Positions 35,048-43,946 of a stretch of 64,000 bases of DNA are shown here, piece after piece (the stretch's first letter is position 1; each line of letters starts with the position of its first letter). Both the position numbers and the translations under genes were made by a program. This DNA is from a delta proteobacterium NaphS2 (GTDB taxonomy: Bacteria; Desulfobacterota; DSM-4660; Desulfatiglandales; Desulfatiglandaceae): positions 1 to 64,000 of the forward strand of contig ADZZ01000090.1 in NCBI GenBank assembly GCA_000179315.1, in the 5' to 3' direction. Below the pieces are notes generated by a model. The model saw only the letters and a list, made by a program, of their open reading frames with translations, was not told where the DNA came from and made no database searches.

Positions 35048-36526
35048 ATGTTTACACTAAGACGCTTTACCCGGGTTAGTACTCTATACGCTGTTGGCAA
35101 CACAGCTCAGCGAGGTGTTGCATTTTTGTTGATCCCGATATACACGGCGGCCCTGAAAGTGTCTGAATATGGCGCCCTTGAAACTATACAGGTAACCTTT
35201 CAAATACTATTGATTCTGATCAATATGGGATTGAGTAATGCATTCCTTCGCTACTTTTCGGAAGGAAAGAGCAAAGCAGAAAAAATGATGATGGCGCGCA
35301 CCTCTTTTGTGCTAGTACTTGTTTCTTCTCTTGGAATCCTGTTATTGTTAATCACCTTCGCGCAGATTATCATCAGCACTGTTTTTAAGGGTACAATTTC
35401 AATAAACATATTGCTGCTTGTTTTTCTGTGGGCAGTGGGCGGGGCACTCAATCAACAAATGTTTGCCTATTATCGTGCCCGCGAGGAGGCAAAACAATAT
35501 ATCTTCATAACGGTTGGGGTTGCAGTCATTCTTTTATGCTTGAATATATATTTCGTTCGTTTTTTAGACATGGGAATTCTGGGCGTAATTCTCGGCAACT
35601 TGATTACGATCTGGAGCCTTAACATTTATTTGCTGGTCAGGCTGTTCCGTGATGGCATTTCTATTTCCAGAAAATGGGCGGGCAGACTTATTCGATTTGG
35701 TGTACCCCTTATATGGTCCATGGCAGGCTGGATGTCTATGAATTCTGCAGACCGATATTTTTTGGCTTATTACCACGGGCTAAGCGAAGTCGGCGTATAC
35801 GGGCTGGGTTATAAAGTGGGAATAATCGTGCAAATGTTAATCGTTATGCCGTTTCAATTGGCATGGGGACCTTTTCTGTTTAATAGTTTTAACGAATCTG
35901 AAGACAATGCAAATGACACATATTCACGGGTATTCACTTATTTGCTTTTTGCTTTTAGCATGATGGCCCTAACCGTTTTTATGTTTTCTGCTGAGCTTGT
36001 TTCCTTTTTAGGAAACAACAAATTTTCACAATCCGTTGATGTCGTTCCTTATGTTCTTGTGGCCTATCTCTTCAATGGGATATACTACTGGTCAGGTGCT
36101 TTTTTGCATTTGACAAAAAAAACAGGTTTGCTAGGTCGTATTGTTGCCGGTATGGCAGGTTTAAACTTGCTGCTAAATTGGATTCTTATCCCGACTTGGG
36201 GATGGCGCGGAGCAGCGTTCGCTACTGTAATATCGCTTTCAGGTGCGGGAATGATTTCATTATATTTTAGTCAACGTCTTTACAGGGTCCATTTGCAGTA
36301 TCACCGACTGACCAAACTTGTGATAGCAACCTCAGCCATAATCGCCGCATATTCATTTGTGCCTAGGGCATCAGGATTTTTGAGTGTCCTTGTCCGTGGA
36401 CTATTTATTTTAAGTCTTCCCGCATTGCTTCAGTTATTCCACTTTTTTAGTTTTTCGGAAATAAATACCCTCAAGTCATTTGCTGCATTTGTTAAGAAGA
36501 AATTTCTGCCTAAAAGAGTTTGGTAA
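35048..36526 (+). CDS. Wzx-type lipid-linked oligosaccharide flippase
   Basis: 492 residues with about 12-14 hydrophobic segments and few soluble loops. It opens VSTLYAVGNTAQRGVAFLLI, has RFGVPLIWSMAGWMSMNSAD in the middle, and a MATE/MOP-type layout. It would export undecaprenyl-linked repeat units across the inner membrane. The stop is followed at once by the next ATG (TAAATG), so the genes are coupled. A 130-bp gap before it holds no gene. Confidence 0.85.
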   Translation: MFTLRRFTRVSTLYAVGNTAQRGVAFLLIPIYTAALKVSEYGALETIQVTFQILLILINMGLSNAFLRYFSEGKSKAEKMMMARTSFVLVLVSSLGILLLLITFAQIIISTVFKGTISINILLLVFLWAVGGALNQQMFAYYRAREEAKQYIFITVGVAVILLCLNIYFVRFLDMGILGVILGNLITIWSLNIYLLVRLFRDGISISRKWAGRLIRFGVPLIWSMAGWMSMNSADRYFLAYYHGLSEVGVYGLGYKVGIIVQMLIVMPFQLAWGPFLFNSFNESEDNANDTYSRVFTYLLFAFSMMALTVFMFSAELVSFLGNNKFSQSVDVVPYVLVAYLFNGIYYWSGAFLHLTKKTGLLGRIVAGMAGLNLLLNWILIPTWGWRGAAFATVISLSGAGMISLYFSQRLYRVHLQYHRLTKLVIATSAIIAAYSFVPRASGFLSVLVRGLFILSLPALLQLFHFFSFSEINTLKSFAAFVKKKFLPKRVW

Positions 36527-37729
36527 ATGGGCTTAATTGCGCAAAACAAGTCATTTCAGAGAAATTTATTCCATGGTCGAAAAGTTTTGTTTATCTCTAG
36601 CAATTTTCCACCAGTGCAGGGCGGTATTGCCCACTATATATATGAGATCGTACGAAATTTATCGCGAGAGAGAGTCATTGTCGTTGCCCTGCCGACACTT
36701 GGCTTCGAAAGGTTTGACTGTGGACAGACGTTTACAATAAAGCGACTTAATGTACCCGCGACATGGAATTCGTTGTCTTTACAATTCAAATTCCTGTTTC
36801 CTTTCTACTTGTGGAAAATCATCTTCGAGAAAAGCGCGTCAATTATTATCTGTGACACCGCGCACCACACATTGATGCTTCCCGCCTGGCTTATGAACAA
36901 ATTGCGTGGGGTCCCTTATGGCGTTTTTGTACATGGTTCTGATCTGCTTAAGCAGCAAAAGCGTGCCACCCTTTATCGAAGGTTATTTAATAAAATCCTA
37001 ATCAAAGCAGACCTGGTTTTTGTGAACAGTAAAATGACAGCAAAGTTCGTCCAAGACGTGGGGGTAAAACCCTCCCGGCTGAATGTAATTCATCCGCCCA
37101 TTGATGCGGAAAAATACCCGATAAAGATAACGTCGAAAAGCTTAAGAGAGAAGTTTGAATTGACTGGCAATAAATTAATATTGTCCGTCGGACGATTGGT
37201 CGAGCGTAAGGGCTTCGATACAGTCATAAAATCTCTCCCACAAATCCTCAAGGCCGTTCCGGACGCCCATTATCTAATTGTCGGGAGCGGACCTTATAGG
37301 GGAAAACTTGAAAAGCTTGCTCGTGAATTGGCATTGGACAAATACGTCACTTTTGCCGGGTATGTTTCGGATCAGGAATTACCCAGCTTTTATTCAGCCT
37401 GTGATTTATTTGTCATGGTCAGTCGACAACTTTTCAGCCAGGGAGACATAGAGGGGTTTGGTATTGTTTACCTTGAAGCCAATCTTTTGTGTAAGCCCGT
37501 AGTGGCCGGTCGGTCAGGAGGTGTAGCGGATGCTGTTCTGCATGAAAAAACGGGCTTGTTGGTGGATCCGGAAAGCCCTGGCGAAGTAGCCGAAGCAATT
37601 GTGCGTCTAATTCATGAACCGAAACTGGCAAAGCAGTTGGGAGTAACAGGTAGAGAAAGAGTCCTGGTTGACTTTTCAAGCAAAGCTGCCGCCCAGAAAG
37701 TTTTAGATAAGCTCTCATTACTCTATTAA
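36527..37729 (+). CDS. Family 4 (GT-B) glycosyltransferase
   Basis: 400 residues. N-terminal acceptor domain starts VLFISSNFPPVQGGIAHYIY, and the donor domain shows LILSVGRLVERKGFDTVIKS, FAGYVSDQELPSFYSACDLF and EGFGIVYLEANLLCKPVVAG, with the ExxxxxxxE of GT4 enzymes. It would add one sugar to the lipid-linked unit at the cytosolic face. Donor unknown. Confidence 0.85.
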   Translation: MGLIAQNKSFQRNLFHGRKVLFISSNFPPVQGGIAHYIYEIVRNLSRERVIVVALPTLGFERFDCGQTFTIKRLNVPATWNSLSLQFKFLFPFYLWKIIFEKSASIIICDTAHHTLMLPAWLMNKLRGVPYGVFVHGSDLLKQQKRATLYRRLFNKILIKADLVFVNSKMTAKFVQDVGVKPSRLNVIHPPIDAEKYPIKITSKSLREKFELTGNKLILSVGRLVERKGFDTVIKSLPQILKAVPDAHYLIVGSGPYRGKLEKLARELALDKYVTFAGYVSDQELPSFYSACDLFVMVSRQLFSQGDIEGFGIVYLEANLLCKPVVAGRSGGVADAVLHEKTGLLVDPESPGEVAEAIVRLIHEPKLAKQLGVTGRERVLVDFSSKAAAQKVLDKLSLLY

Positions 37730-37763
37730 AAAGGGAGCATTACCGGTTTGTTAATAAATTCCT

Positions 37764-38690
37764 TCAAGTGCCCTCTAAACTGGCTGTTTTGTAATTTTGA
37801 AAGACTCCGTCATACGTTCCGTTGTAGATGGCACATCGAATTCGAAGCATGGCATTACCGGTTTCCTTTACCCACCAGGCACCTGAGCGTTTCATTCGAG
37901 TATGGCATATGAACTTATTGGCTGATTCGATTCCGCCACTTCCAATAGGATAACCTCCTATCCGGTCCCCGCGATAATGTATTCGTTCCCGGTTGTTATT
38001 CAAATAGACGATCAATTTTCGGATTTTTTCCTCGGCCTCGCTGTTTTTGGGATGCATTCTTCGGAGTCCACCGACAACATTGCCGATTTCGGCAAAAAAC
38101 AGTCTGGCAATGGTGTTTTCCACCCATTCTACAGCCTGAATGAACTTTCCCCGTACTGGACTTTTGCCACTTTATGGATATGTTCAGCGCAGTGATAGTA
38201 ATCCAACACTTGACGGCCCTGTGGAAAACAGGCCTTCATATGCTTCCAGAGCCAGTCGGCTCCGTCGCCTATCAGTGCGATACGGACTTGGTCCTGGGGA
38301 ATAATAGAGGCAACATAAGCCAGGTCTCTGCCAAATTGTTCTTCATTTTGGATTTGGTGCCAACTCGCCACGTGAATAATAATTCGATCATCTGCCAGCA
38401 AATAGCTTCTGAAGCCTTTCGCTTCCTGTTCAAACGTATCATGCATGCACATGCATGCAATGATCGCTGAGGCTTTGGCCTGTCAGTTCCTCGAACATAT
38501 CGCTTGCGCAGCCAAAGGGAATCTCAGCGGAGGTTTTCACCGATTTTCGTTGTACGTCAAACTGATATTTCTTTCGACTCAGCTCAAGAACTTTGTCCAA
38601 CGGGCTGAAGCCATATGAACAATCCGTGCAATAAAACCACGGGTGCTTCAGGTCGCTTGGCTCCTGCATGGTCACAGGTGATGAAATCAA
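37764..38690 (-). pseudogene. ISKra4-family transposase, fragmented
   Basis: Three frames on the minus strand make up the C-terminal two thirds of the protein: HPWFYCTDCSYGFSPLDKVL (38690-38439), RIALIGDGADWLWKHMKACF then QVLDYYHCAEHIHKVA (38452-38129), and RGDRIGGYPIGSGGIESANK (38123-37764). The IGDGADW, DYYH and GYPIGSG motifs are those of ISKra4. The N-terminal third is absent. It separates two EPS genes, so the operon is interrupted here. Confidence 0.85.
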
Positions 38691-38750
38691 ATGTCCAGCT
38701 ATTTTTTCACATTCTCAATTTTTGCCAAGAAAGAAATTAACAAACCGGTA

Positions 38751-40241
38751 ATGCTCCCCATGACAACCTTTCGATTTCATCAGCGTCGGTCATCTTTGAC
38801 TCGTTTGGGTCTGCTAATTGCCGTCCTCCTATGCTGTAATTTGCTAGGTTACGGTCTGGTTTTTGATATTCCGAAACTTGCGATGGTGCTGGGGATGATT
38901 TTGTTCATAGGGCTTAGCATTACTAACTATAGGGTATCTTTTATCACTTTTGTTTTTATTCTTTTTAGTTGTTTTGATTTCGCCGGCTATCAACCTATTT
39001 TCGTGAGTCCCATAAAGATATATCTTGTGGATGTCGTCATTTTTTTTATGATCATTCTGGGTACAATGATATTGCTTCGCCGAATCTCTGCTGGCCAACT
39101 GAAATCACCCATCACATTGTTGTTATTAATTAATCTTCTTATTGGCTTATTTGCTTTGATTATGGGCATAAAAGCCGGCCATCTTTTCAGAGATGTCATG
39201 GGGGATTTCCGCCGATTTTTCTTTTATCCGCTTGCCGCTTTGGTCCTATTGGGTTGCCCCCTGGTTGCAACGGATTGGTCGAAATTGATTAAACTATTTG
39301 CAATTGTATTAATAATTATCTGTACCATTGCAGTAGCCCGTGTAGTGACAGGGAGCACTTGGGATCCTGAGCAATTTCAACCGGCCGGGCAATTTCGCGC
39401 CATTGGTTACGTCACTGCTGCTATATCTGTTATGGGAATTGGGGTATTTTGGGGGCTTTTCCTAAGCACTGGGGGTCGCCAAAAATGGCTTTGTATCCTA
39501 ATGGTTTCGATCGCATTTTTTGGGGCCATAGTGTCCAACTATCGTTTGATTTGGGTAACTGCTTTGATGCAATTTTTGCTTGTGCCGTATTTGGCATTTG
39601 GGCTCAGGGGTCGCTTAAAGAGCGTAATTTTAAGTATCACAATAAGTTTGTTAATCGGTGGCGTGATTATTCTTTGTCTGAAATATTTCTTTCCCGAAAT
39701 CTGGGCAGTGCTGATTGGTAGATTTCAGAATGCTGTTTTAGAATTCCAATTTGGTTCAGACCTTAGATCGCTTGCGTGGAAAGATGGTTTAAATAAATTC
39801 CTGAGCTCTCCAATATTAGGAACAGGTATTGGTGATCAATTCAATGTATGGGGATTCGATTCCAGAGGACTTGTCCACAATTTTAGTATTACCCCGCACA
39901 ATATACTACTAACTTTGCTTTATCAGGGCGGAATTGTTTTCAGTGCTATTTTGATTTTTATTCACGTGAAGTTCATAAGGTATGTTTTGAAATCATCAAA
40001 AAGAATTGAAACACAATATAACCTAATCGTTTTTGGCATGTTTTCAGGTTATTTAGCTGTCATAATTTTAGCTATGTTTCAGCCGTTAATGGAATCCCCC
40101 GGTGCAACGGTTGTTTTATACGTGTGGATGGGTTTGACAATAAAGGTTATTAGTAGAGTTGAAGGGCATCAAGATTCAAAAAGCTTTGATAAGCGTCTTA
40201 AGTCTGGGATCAACGGCAACGGATTTTGGGAAAATGCATAA
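38751..40241 (+). CDS. Wzy polymerase / O-antigen ligase-like membrane protein
   Basis: About 496 residues with roughly 11-12 membrane segments (LGLLIAVLLCCNLLGYGLVF first). A large periplasmic loop precedes LAWKDGLNKFLSSPILGTGI and VHNFSITPHNILLTLLYQGG, the signature stretch of the Wzy_C family. Start uncertain: ATG 38751 or 38760. An upstream ATG at 38691 would read into ISKra4 sequence. Polymerase and ligase roles cannot be separated by sequence alone. Confidence 0.75.
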   Translation: MLPMTTFRFHQRRSSLTRLGLLIAVLLCCNLLGYGLVFDIPKLAMVLGMILFIGLSITNYRVSFITFVFILFSCFDFAGYQPIFVSPIKIYLVDVVIFFMIILGTMILLRRISAGQLKSPITLLLLINLLIGLFALIMGIKAGHLFRDVMGDFRRFFFYPLAALVLLGCPLVATDWSKLIKLFAIVLIIICTIAVARVVTGSTWDPEQFQPAGQFRAIGYVTAAISVMGIGVFWGLFLSTGGRQKWLCILMVSIAFFGAIVSNYRLIWVTALMQFLLVPYLAFGLRGRLKSVILSITISLLIGGVIILCLKYFFPEIWAVLIGRFQNAVLEFQFGSDLRSLAWKDGLNKFLSSPILGTGIGDQFNVWGFDSRGLVHNFSITPHNILLTLLYQGGIVFSAILIFIHVKFIRYVLKSSKRIETQYNLIVFGMFSGYLAVIILAMFQPLMESPGATVVLYVWMGLTIKVISRVEGHQDSKSFDKRLKSGINGNGFWENA

Positions 40242-40344
40242 TTGTGAGGAAATTAAGCGCGTTTTTTTGGGAAAATAAAAGATAAATGATTTGGCCGAAG
40301 ACTGGTCTTTTTAGGGATAAAAATATGGTCATTTGGGGATATAA

Positions 40345-41250
40345 ATGAAAAAACGATATGTAATTATAACACCGGTAAAAAATGAAGAAAGATATGTTGA
40401 ATACACAATACAAAGCATAATTAAACAAACTGTTTTGCCTGCTCAATGGATAATTGTAGACGATAACTCTTCTGACACTACATTTTCAATAGTTAAGAGA
40501 TATGCTAAAAAGTACCCTTGGATCACCGCAGTCTCTTATAAGAAATCAATTGCGAGGCAATCAGGTGGCGGTGTTATACGCGCTTTTTATTATGGATTCC
40601 AAAACTTTTTGAAGATAGAGGACTGGCATTACGTTGTTAAACTTGACGGTGACATTTCTATTGACTCTAAGGAATACTTCGAAGGAATTTTTAAGATGTT
40701 CAGGGATAACCCAAAATTGGGAATCGCTGGTGGAATCTGTTACTTCATTGTTGATGGAAAAAAGGTGTTAGAAGAACATCCTTTCTGGCATGTAAGAGGT
40801 CCTACTAAGATCTATCGACGAAAATGCTTTGAGGATATCGGAGGTTTAGTACCAGCTTTAGGATGGGACGGAATCGATGAATATACTGCAATGGCGAAGG
40901 GCTGGGCAACGAAGTCATTCAAGGAATATCTAATTCATCATCTTGAGCCAACGGGTAGTAAAAAAGAAGAAGGAGGTAGCATAGACAGATTCCGCCGCCA
41001 AGCTATTGCATCTTATAATACTGGCTTGTGGACAATATATGTTTTATTTCAATTCTTACATCTTTGTTCGAAAAAACCTTATGTTATTGGCGCTATCTAT
41101 TTCATATTTGCCTACCTTATTAATTATATAAAAAATGAGCCTGTAATGGTTGATCGAGCAACAAAAAATTTCATTAGAAAGATGAACAAGGGAAGACTGT
41201 TAGTTATATTAGGAATTGGAAATGACATAAACGGAGAGGTATGGTTATGA
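40345..41250 (+). CDS. Family 2 (GT-A) glycosyltransferase
   Basis: 301 residues. YVIITPVKNEERYVEYTIQS and WIIVDDNSSDTTFSIVKRYA at the N-terminus, a DxD-like VVKLDGDISID at about residue 100, and GPTKIYRRKCFEDIGGLVPA. One C-terminal hydrophobic helix (VIGAIYFIFAYLINYI) anchors it to the membrane. Overlaps the next gene by 4 bp. This and the next gene are visibly richer in A and T than the rest of the cluster. Confidence 0.85.
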   Translation: MKKRYVIITPVKNEERYVEYTIQSIIKQTVLPAQWIIVDDNSSDTTFSIVKRYAKKYPWITAVSYKKSIARQSGGGVIRAFYYGFQNFLKIEDWHYVVKLDGDISIDSKEYFEGIFKMFRDNPKLGIAGGICYFIVDGKKVLEEHPFWHVRGPTKIYRRKCFEDIGGLVPALGWDGIDEYTAMAKGWATKSFKEYLIHHLEPTGSKKEEGGSIDRFRRQAIASYNTGLWTIYVLFQFLHLCSKKPYVIGAIYFIFAYLINYIKNEPVMVDRATKNFIRKMNKGRLLVILGIGNDINGEVWL

Positions 41251-42440
41251 ATAGGGTCGAGAGAAGAAAGAACAATATGCTGATGATGGCATACACGGAA
41301 TATTCTACTGATCCGAGAGTTCAACGTGAAGCTGATGCGCTAGTGGAAGCTGGATATAATGTGGATTTTATTACCTTGAAAGAGAACGATTACTTTAAAT
41401 CGAAAATAACAAACAACGTGAATATTCTCTATGTTAATCAAAAAAAATATATGGGATCTAGACAACTATCCTATATGTTATCTTATTTAGAATTTTTTAT
41501 CCGAATATTCTTAAAGTCAACAATTAGTGGTTTCAAAAAAAGATATCGTATTGTACAATGTGATAATATGCCAAATTTTATTGTATTTTCAGCGATAGTT
41601 TTAAAGCTTTTAGGGGCCAAAGTCATTTTGGATATACATGATACGATGCCAGAACTTTATGTAAGTAAAATGCATTCGGATAGATCTGTGTTTTGGAAAT
41701 TACTCTTGTTAGAGGAAAAACTTTCTGCAAATTTCGCAGATAGGGTTATTGCCGTTCACGAGCCGCAGAAACGAATTATTTTGCGGTCGCACGGATTGAA
41801 CCTAAAGAAGGTTTCGGTTGTTGCTAATTTTGCGGATGAGAAATTGTTCCACCCATATAGCACTTTTCGAGAAAAAGCAAGTCAAAGCTTTAATTTAATC
41901 TGGCATGGCACTATTGCCGAGAGGTTTGGATTAGATATTGTGCTACGGGGGCTAAAGAAAGTCGTAGAAAGTGGCAAGGATGTAGAATTGAGTATTTATG
42001 GCAAGGGTGACGGATACGATAATATTTCATTCTTGGTCGTGTCATTGGGTTTGCAAAAAAATGTAAAATTACACGGCGCTATACCCTTAGAAGAAATTCC
42101 ATCCAGGATAGCGGGTGCGGATCTGGGCATCGTATCCTATATGCCCTCAATCTCTACGGACTATAATCTGCCGCTTAAGTTAATGGAATATATCGCAATG
42201 GAATTGCCGGCATTGACCGTCAAGAACAAAACTATTGAGCATTATTTTAGAAATGGCGAATTGGAATATTACAAAGGTGATAGCGCTGATTCTTTTGCGG
42301 AAAAACTCTTAAATTTAATTGAAAAGCCGGAGAGAATGAAAGAATTACGAGCTAATGCGAGAAAAATCCGTCATAGAATGAATTGGAATATCGAAAAAGA
42401 GAAATACAAAATGATAATCGAAAAATTATTAGAGGATTAG
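41247..42440 (+). CDS. Family 4 (GT-B) glycosyltransferase
   Basis: 397 residues. MAYTEYSTDPRVQREADALV near the start is the usual GT4 opening. Donor-domain pieces are LIWHGTIAERFGLDIVLRGL, LHGAIPLEEIPSRIAGADLG and NLPLKLMEYIAMELPALTVK. ATG 41247 overlaps the previous stop (ATGA); ATG 41241 is also possible. The stop is 3 bp before the next ATG. Confidence 0.85.
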   Translation: MNRVERRKNNMLMMAYTEYSTDPRVQREADALVEAGYNVDFITLKENDYFKSKITNNVNILYVNQKKYMGSRQLSYMLSYLEFFIRIFLKSTISGFKKRYRIVQCDNMPNFIVFSAIVLKLLGAKVILDIHDTMPELYVSKMHSDRSVFWKLLLLEEKLSANFADRVIAVHEPQKRIILRSHGLNLKKVSVVANFADEKLFHPYSTFREKASQSFNLIWHGTIAERFGLDIVLRGLKKVVESGKDVELSIYGKGDGYDNISFLVVSLGLQKNVKLHGAIPLEEIPSRIAGADLGIVSYMPSISTDYNLPLKLMEYIAMELPALTVKNKTIEHYFRNGELEYYKGDSADSFAEKLLNLIEKPERMKELRANARKIRHRMNWNIEKEKYKMIIEKLLED

Positions 42441-42442
42441 GA

Positions 42443-43450
42443 ATGATCAATGTAGCTCAAATCGGTGTTGGCTATTGGGGACCGAACCTTTTAAGGAATC
42501 TGGTCGCGAATGAGAATTGCCGTGTTAAAATAGTTGTGGAAACTTCTGAGGAGAGACGGAAATTTGTCAAGAGTACCTATCCGTCGGTCGACACTAGCGA
42601 TAGCTTGGATTCCGTCCTGAATGATTCTGCTATTTCGGCTGTCGTTATTTCAACGCCAGTTGCGACTCATTTTGATATTGCTATGAAGATACTGAGAGCA
42701 GGAAAACATGTGCTGGTGGAAAAACCGATGGCTACTTCGCTGGAAGAGGTGGAACAGATCGGTAGTCTTGCCGAGAGCAATTCACTTGTTGCCATGGTGG
42801 GGCACACATTCCTCTATAACTCGGCAGTGCGTTATGTGAAGCAGATTATTGAAGACGGGGACCTGGGGGATATCCGCTATATTTACAGCCAGCGTATTAA
42901 TTTGGGGCGTGTGAGGTCGGATGTGGATGCGCTGTGGAATCTTGCCCCGCATGATATCAGTATTATTCAGTACTGGCTGGGTGATGCGGAACCTCTTTCT
43001 ACATCACGCAGTGGCATGGCTTATGTGCAGCAAGGAATTGATGATGTTGTTTTCCTGAATGTTTTTTACCCGAAAAGCATCATGGCCAACATTCATGTCA
43101 GTTGGCTCGATCCCCATAAGATTAGGAAAATGACGGTGGTGGGATCCAAAAAAATGTTGGTATATGATGATATCGCAGACAACAAAATTGCCATCTACGA
43201 CAAAGGGATTGATCGAATGGCGGTGCTTGGGGAAAATATGGACTTTGATGATCCGGGAATGTTTTCCTTCGATCACCGCTCCGGGGATGTGCTTCTGCCC
43301 AAGATAACCTGGCAGGAGCCGTTAAAGGTGGAGGTTAGTCACTTTGTTGATTGTATCCAAAATGGCACTGAATGCCTTACCGGAATAGAACATGCGAAGA
43401 AAGTTGTACAAATCCTTTCAATGGACAAGAGGTTCGGAAATGATAAGTAA
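42443..43450 (+). CDS. Gfo/Idh/MocA oxidoreductase, WbpB/WlbA-like
   Basis: 335 residues. Rossmann motif VAQIGVGYWGPNLLRNLVAN at the N-terminus, HVLVEKPMATSLEEVEQI with the family EKP, and a C-terminal beta-sheet domain (ANIHVSWLDPHKIRKMTVVG). The neighbours (hexapeptide acyltransferase, then DegT aminotransferase after the IS insertions) form the order of WbpB-WbpD-WbpE, which build 2,3-diacetamido-2,3-dideoxy-uronates. I infer oxidation at C3 of an activated N-acetylamino-uronate. A homologue lies at 55145-56152. Confidence 0.8.
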   Translation: MINVAQIGVGYWGPNLLRNLVANENCRVKIVVETSEERRKFVKSTYPSVDTSDSLDSVLNDSAISAVVISTPVATHFDIAMKILRAGKHVLVEKPMATSLEEVEQIGSLAESNSLVAMVGHTFLYNSAVRYVKQIIEDGDLGDIRYIYSQRINLGRVRSDVDALWNLAPHDISIIQYWLGDAEPLSTSRSGMAYVQQGIDDVVFLNVFYPKSIMANIHVSWLDPHKIRKMTVVGSKKMLVYDDIADNKIAIYDKGIDRMAVLGENMDFDDPGMFSFDHRSGDVLLPKITWQEPLKVEVSHFVDCIQNGTECLTGIEHAKKVVQILSMDKRFGNDK

Positions 43451-43913
43451 GTCGGCCATCATAAAAGATGCGGACATCGGGGAAGGGACCAAAATCTGGG
43501 AATTTGCAAATATTTATGGGTGTGATATTGGTAAAAACTGCAATATTGGTTCGTATGTGGAAATACAAAGTGGCGTTTATATAGGTAATAACGTTGTGGT
43601 ATCATCACATTCTTTCATATGTTCACTGGTAAATATTGAAGATGATGTTTTTGTTGGGCATGGCGTGATGACTATTAATGATGTGAATCCGCCGTCTTTC
43701 AGGAGAACCGGGACAAAAGAGCATTGGAAAAGCACTCTCATAAAAAATGGGGCCGTTATTGGGAGTAATGCCACGCTATTTCCCGTGGTAATCGGTAGCA
43801 ATGCTGTCGTGGGGGCCGGTTCAGTTGTTATAAAAGATGTACCGGATGACTGTGTTGTGGCGGGAAATCCGGCAAAGGTCATATCCGTATCGTACAAAGA
43901 TACCACGGATTAG
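43440..43913 (+). CDS. Hexapeptide-repeat N-acetyltransferase, WbpD/WlbB-like
   Basis: 157 residues from ATG 43440, overlapping the oxidoreductase by 11 bp. Left-handed beta-helix repeats run from IGEGTKIWEFANIYGCDIGK through CNIGSYVEIQSGVYIGNNVV to the end, and VPDDCVVAGNPAKVI is the usual closure. It would acetylate the 3-amino group made by the partner aminotransferase. The aminotransferase gene is now 6.3 kb away, beyond two IS elements. Confidence 0.85.
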   Translation: MISKSAIIKDADIGEGTKIWEFANIYGCDIGKNCNIGSYVEIQSGVYIGNNVVVSSHSFICSLVNIEDDVFVGHGVMTINDVNPPSFRRTGTKEHWKSTLIKNGAVIGSNATLFPVVIGSNAVVGAGSVVIKDVPDDCVVAGNPAKVISVSYKDTTD

Positions 43914-43936
43914 ATAGTGTTCTATTCTAAACAGTT

Positions 43937-43946
43937 TTTTGTCATC
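43937..43946. repeat. 10-bp target duplication of the IS4 element, left
   Basis: TTTTGTCATC lies directly before the IS4 left end and again at 45426-45435 directly after its right end. Confidence 0.85.
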
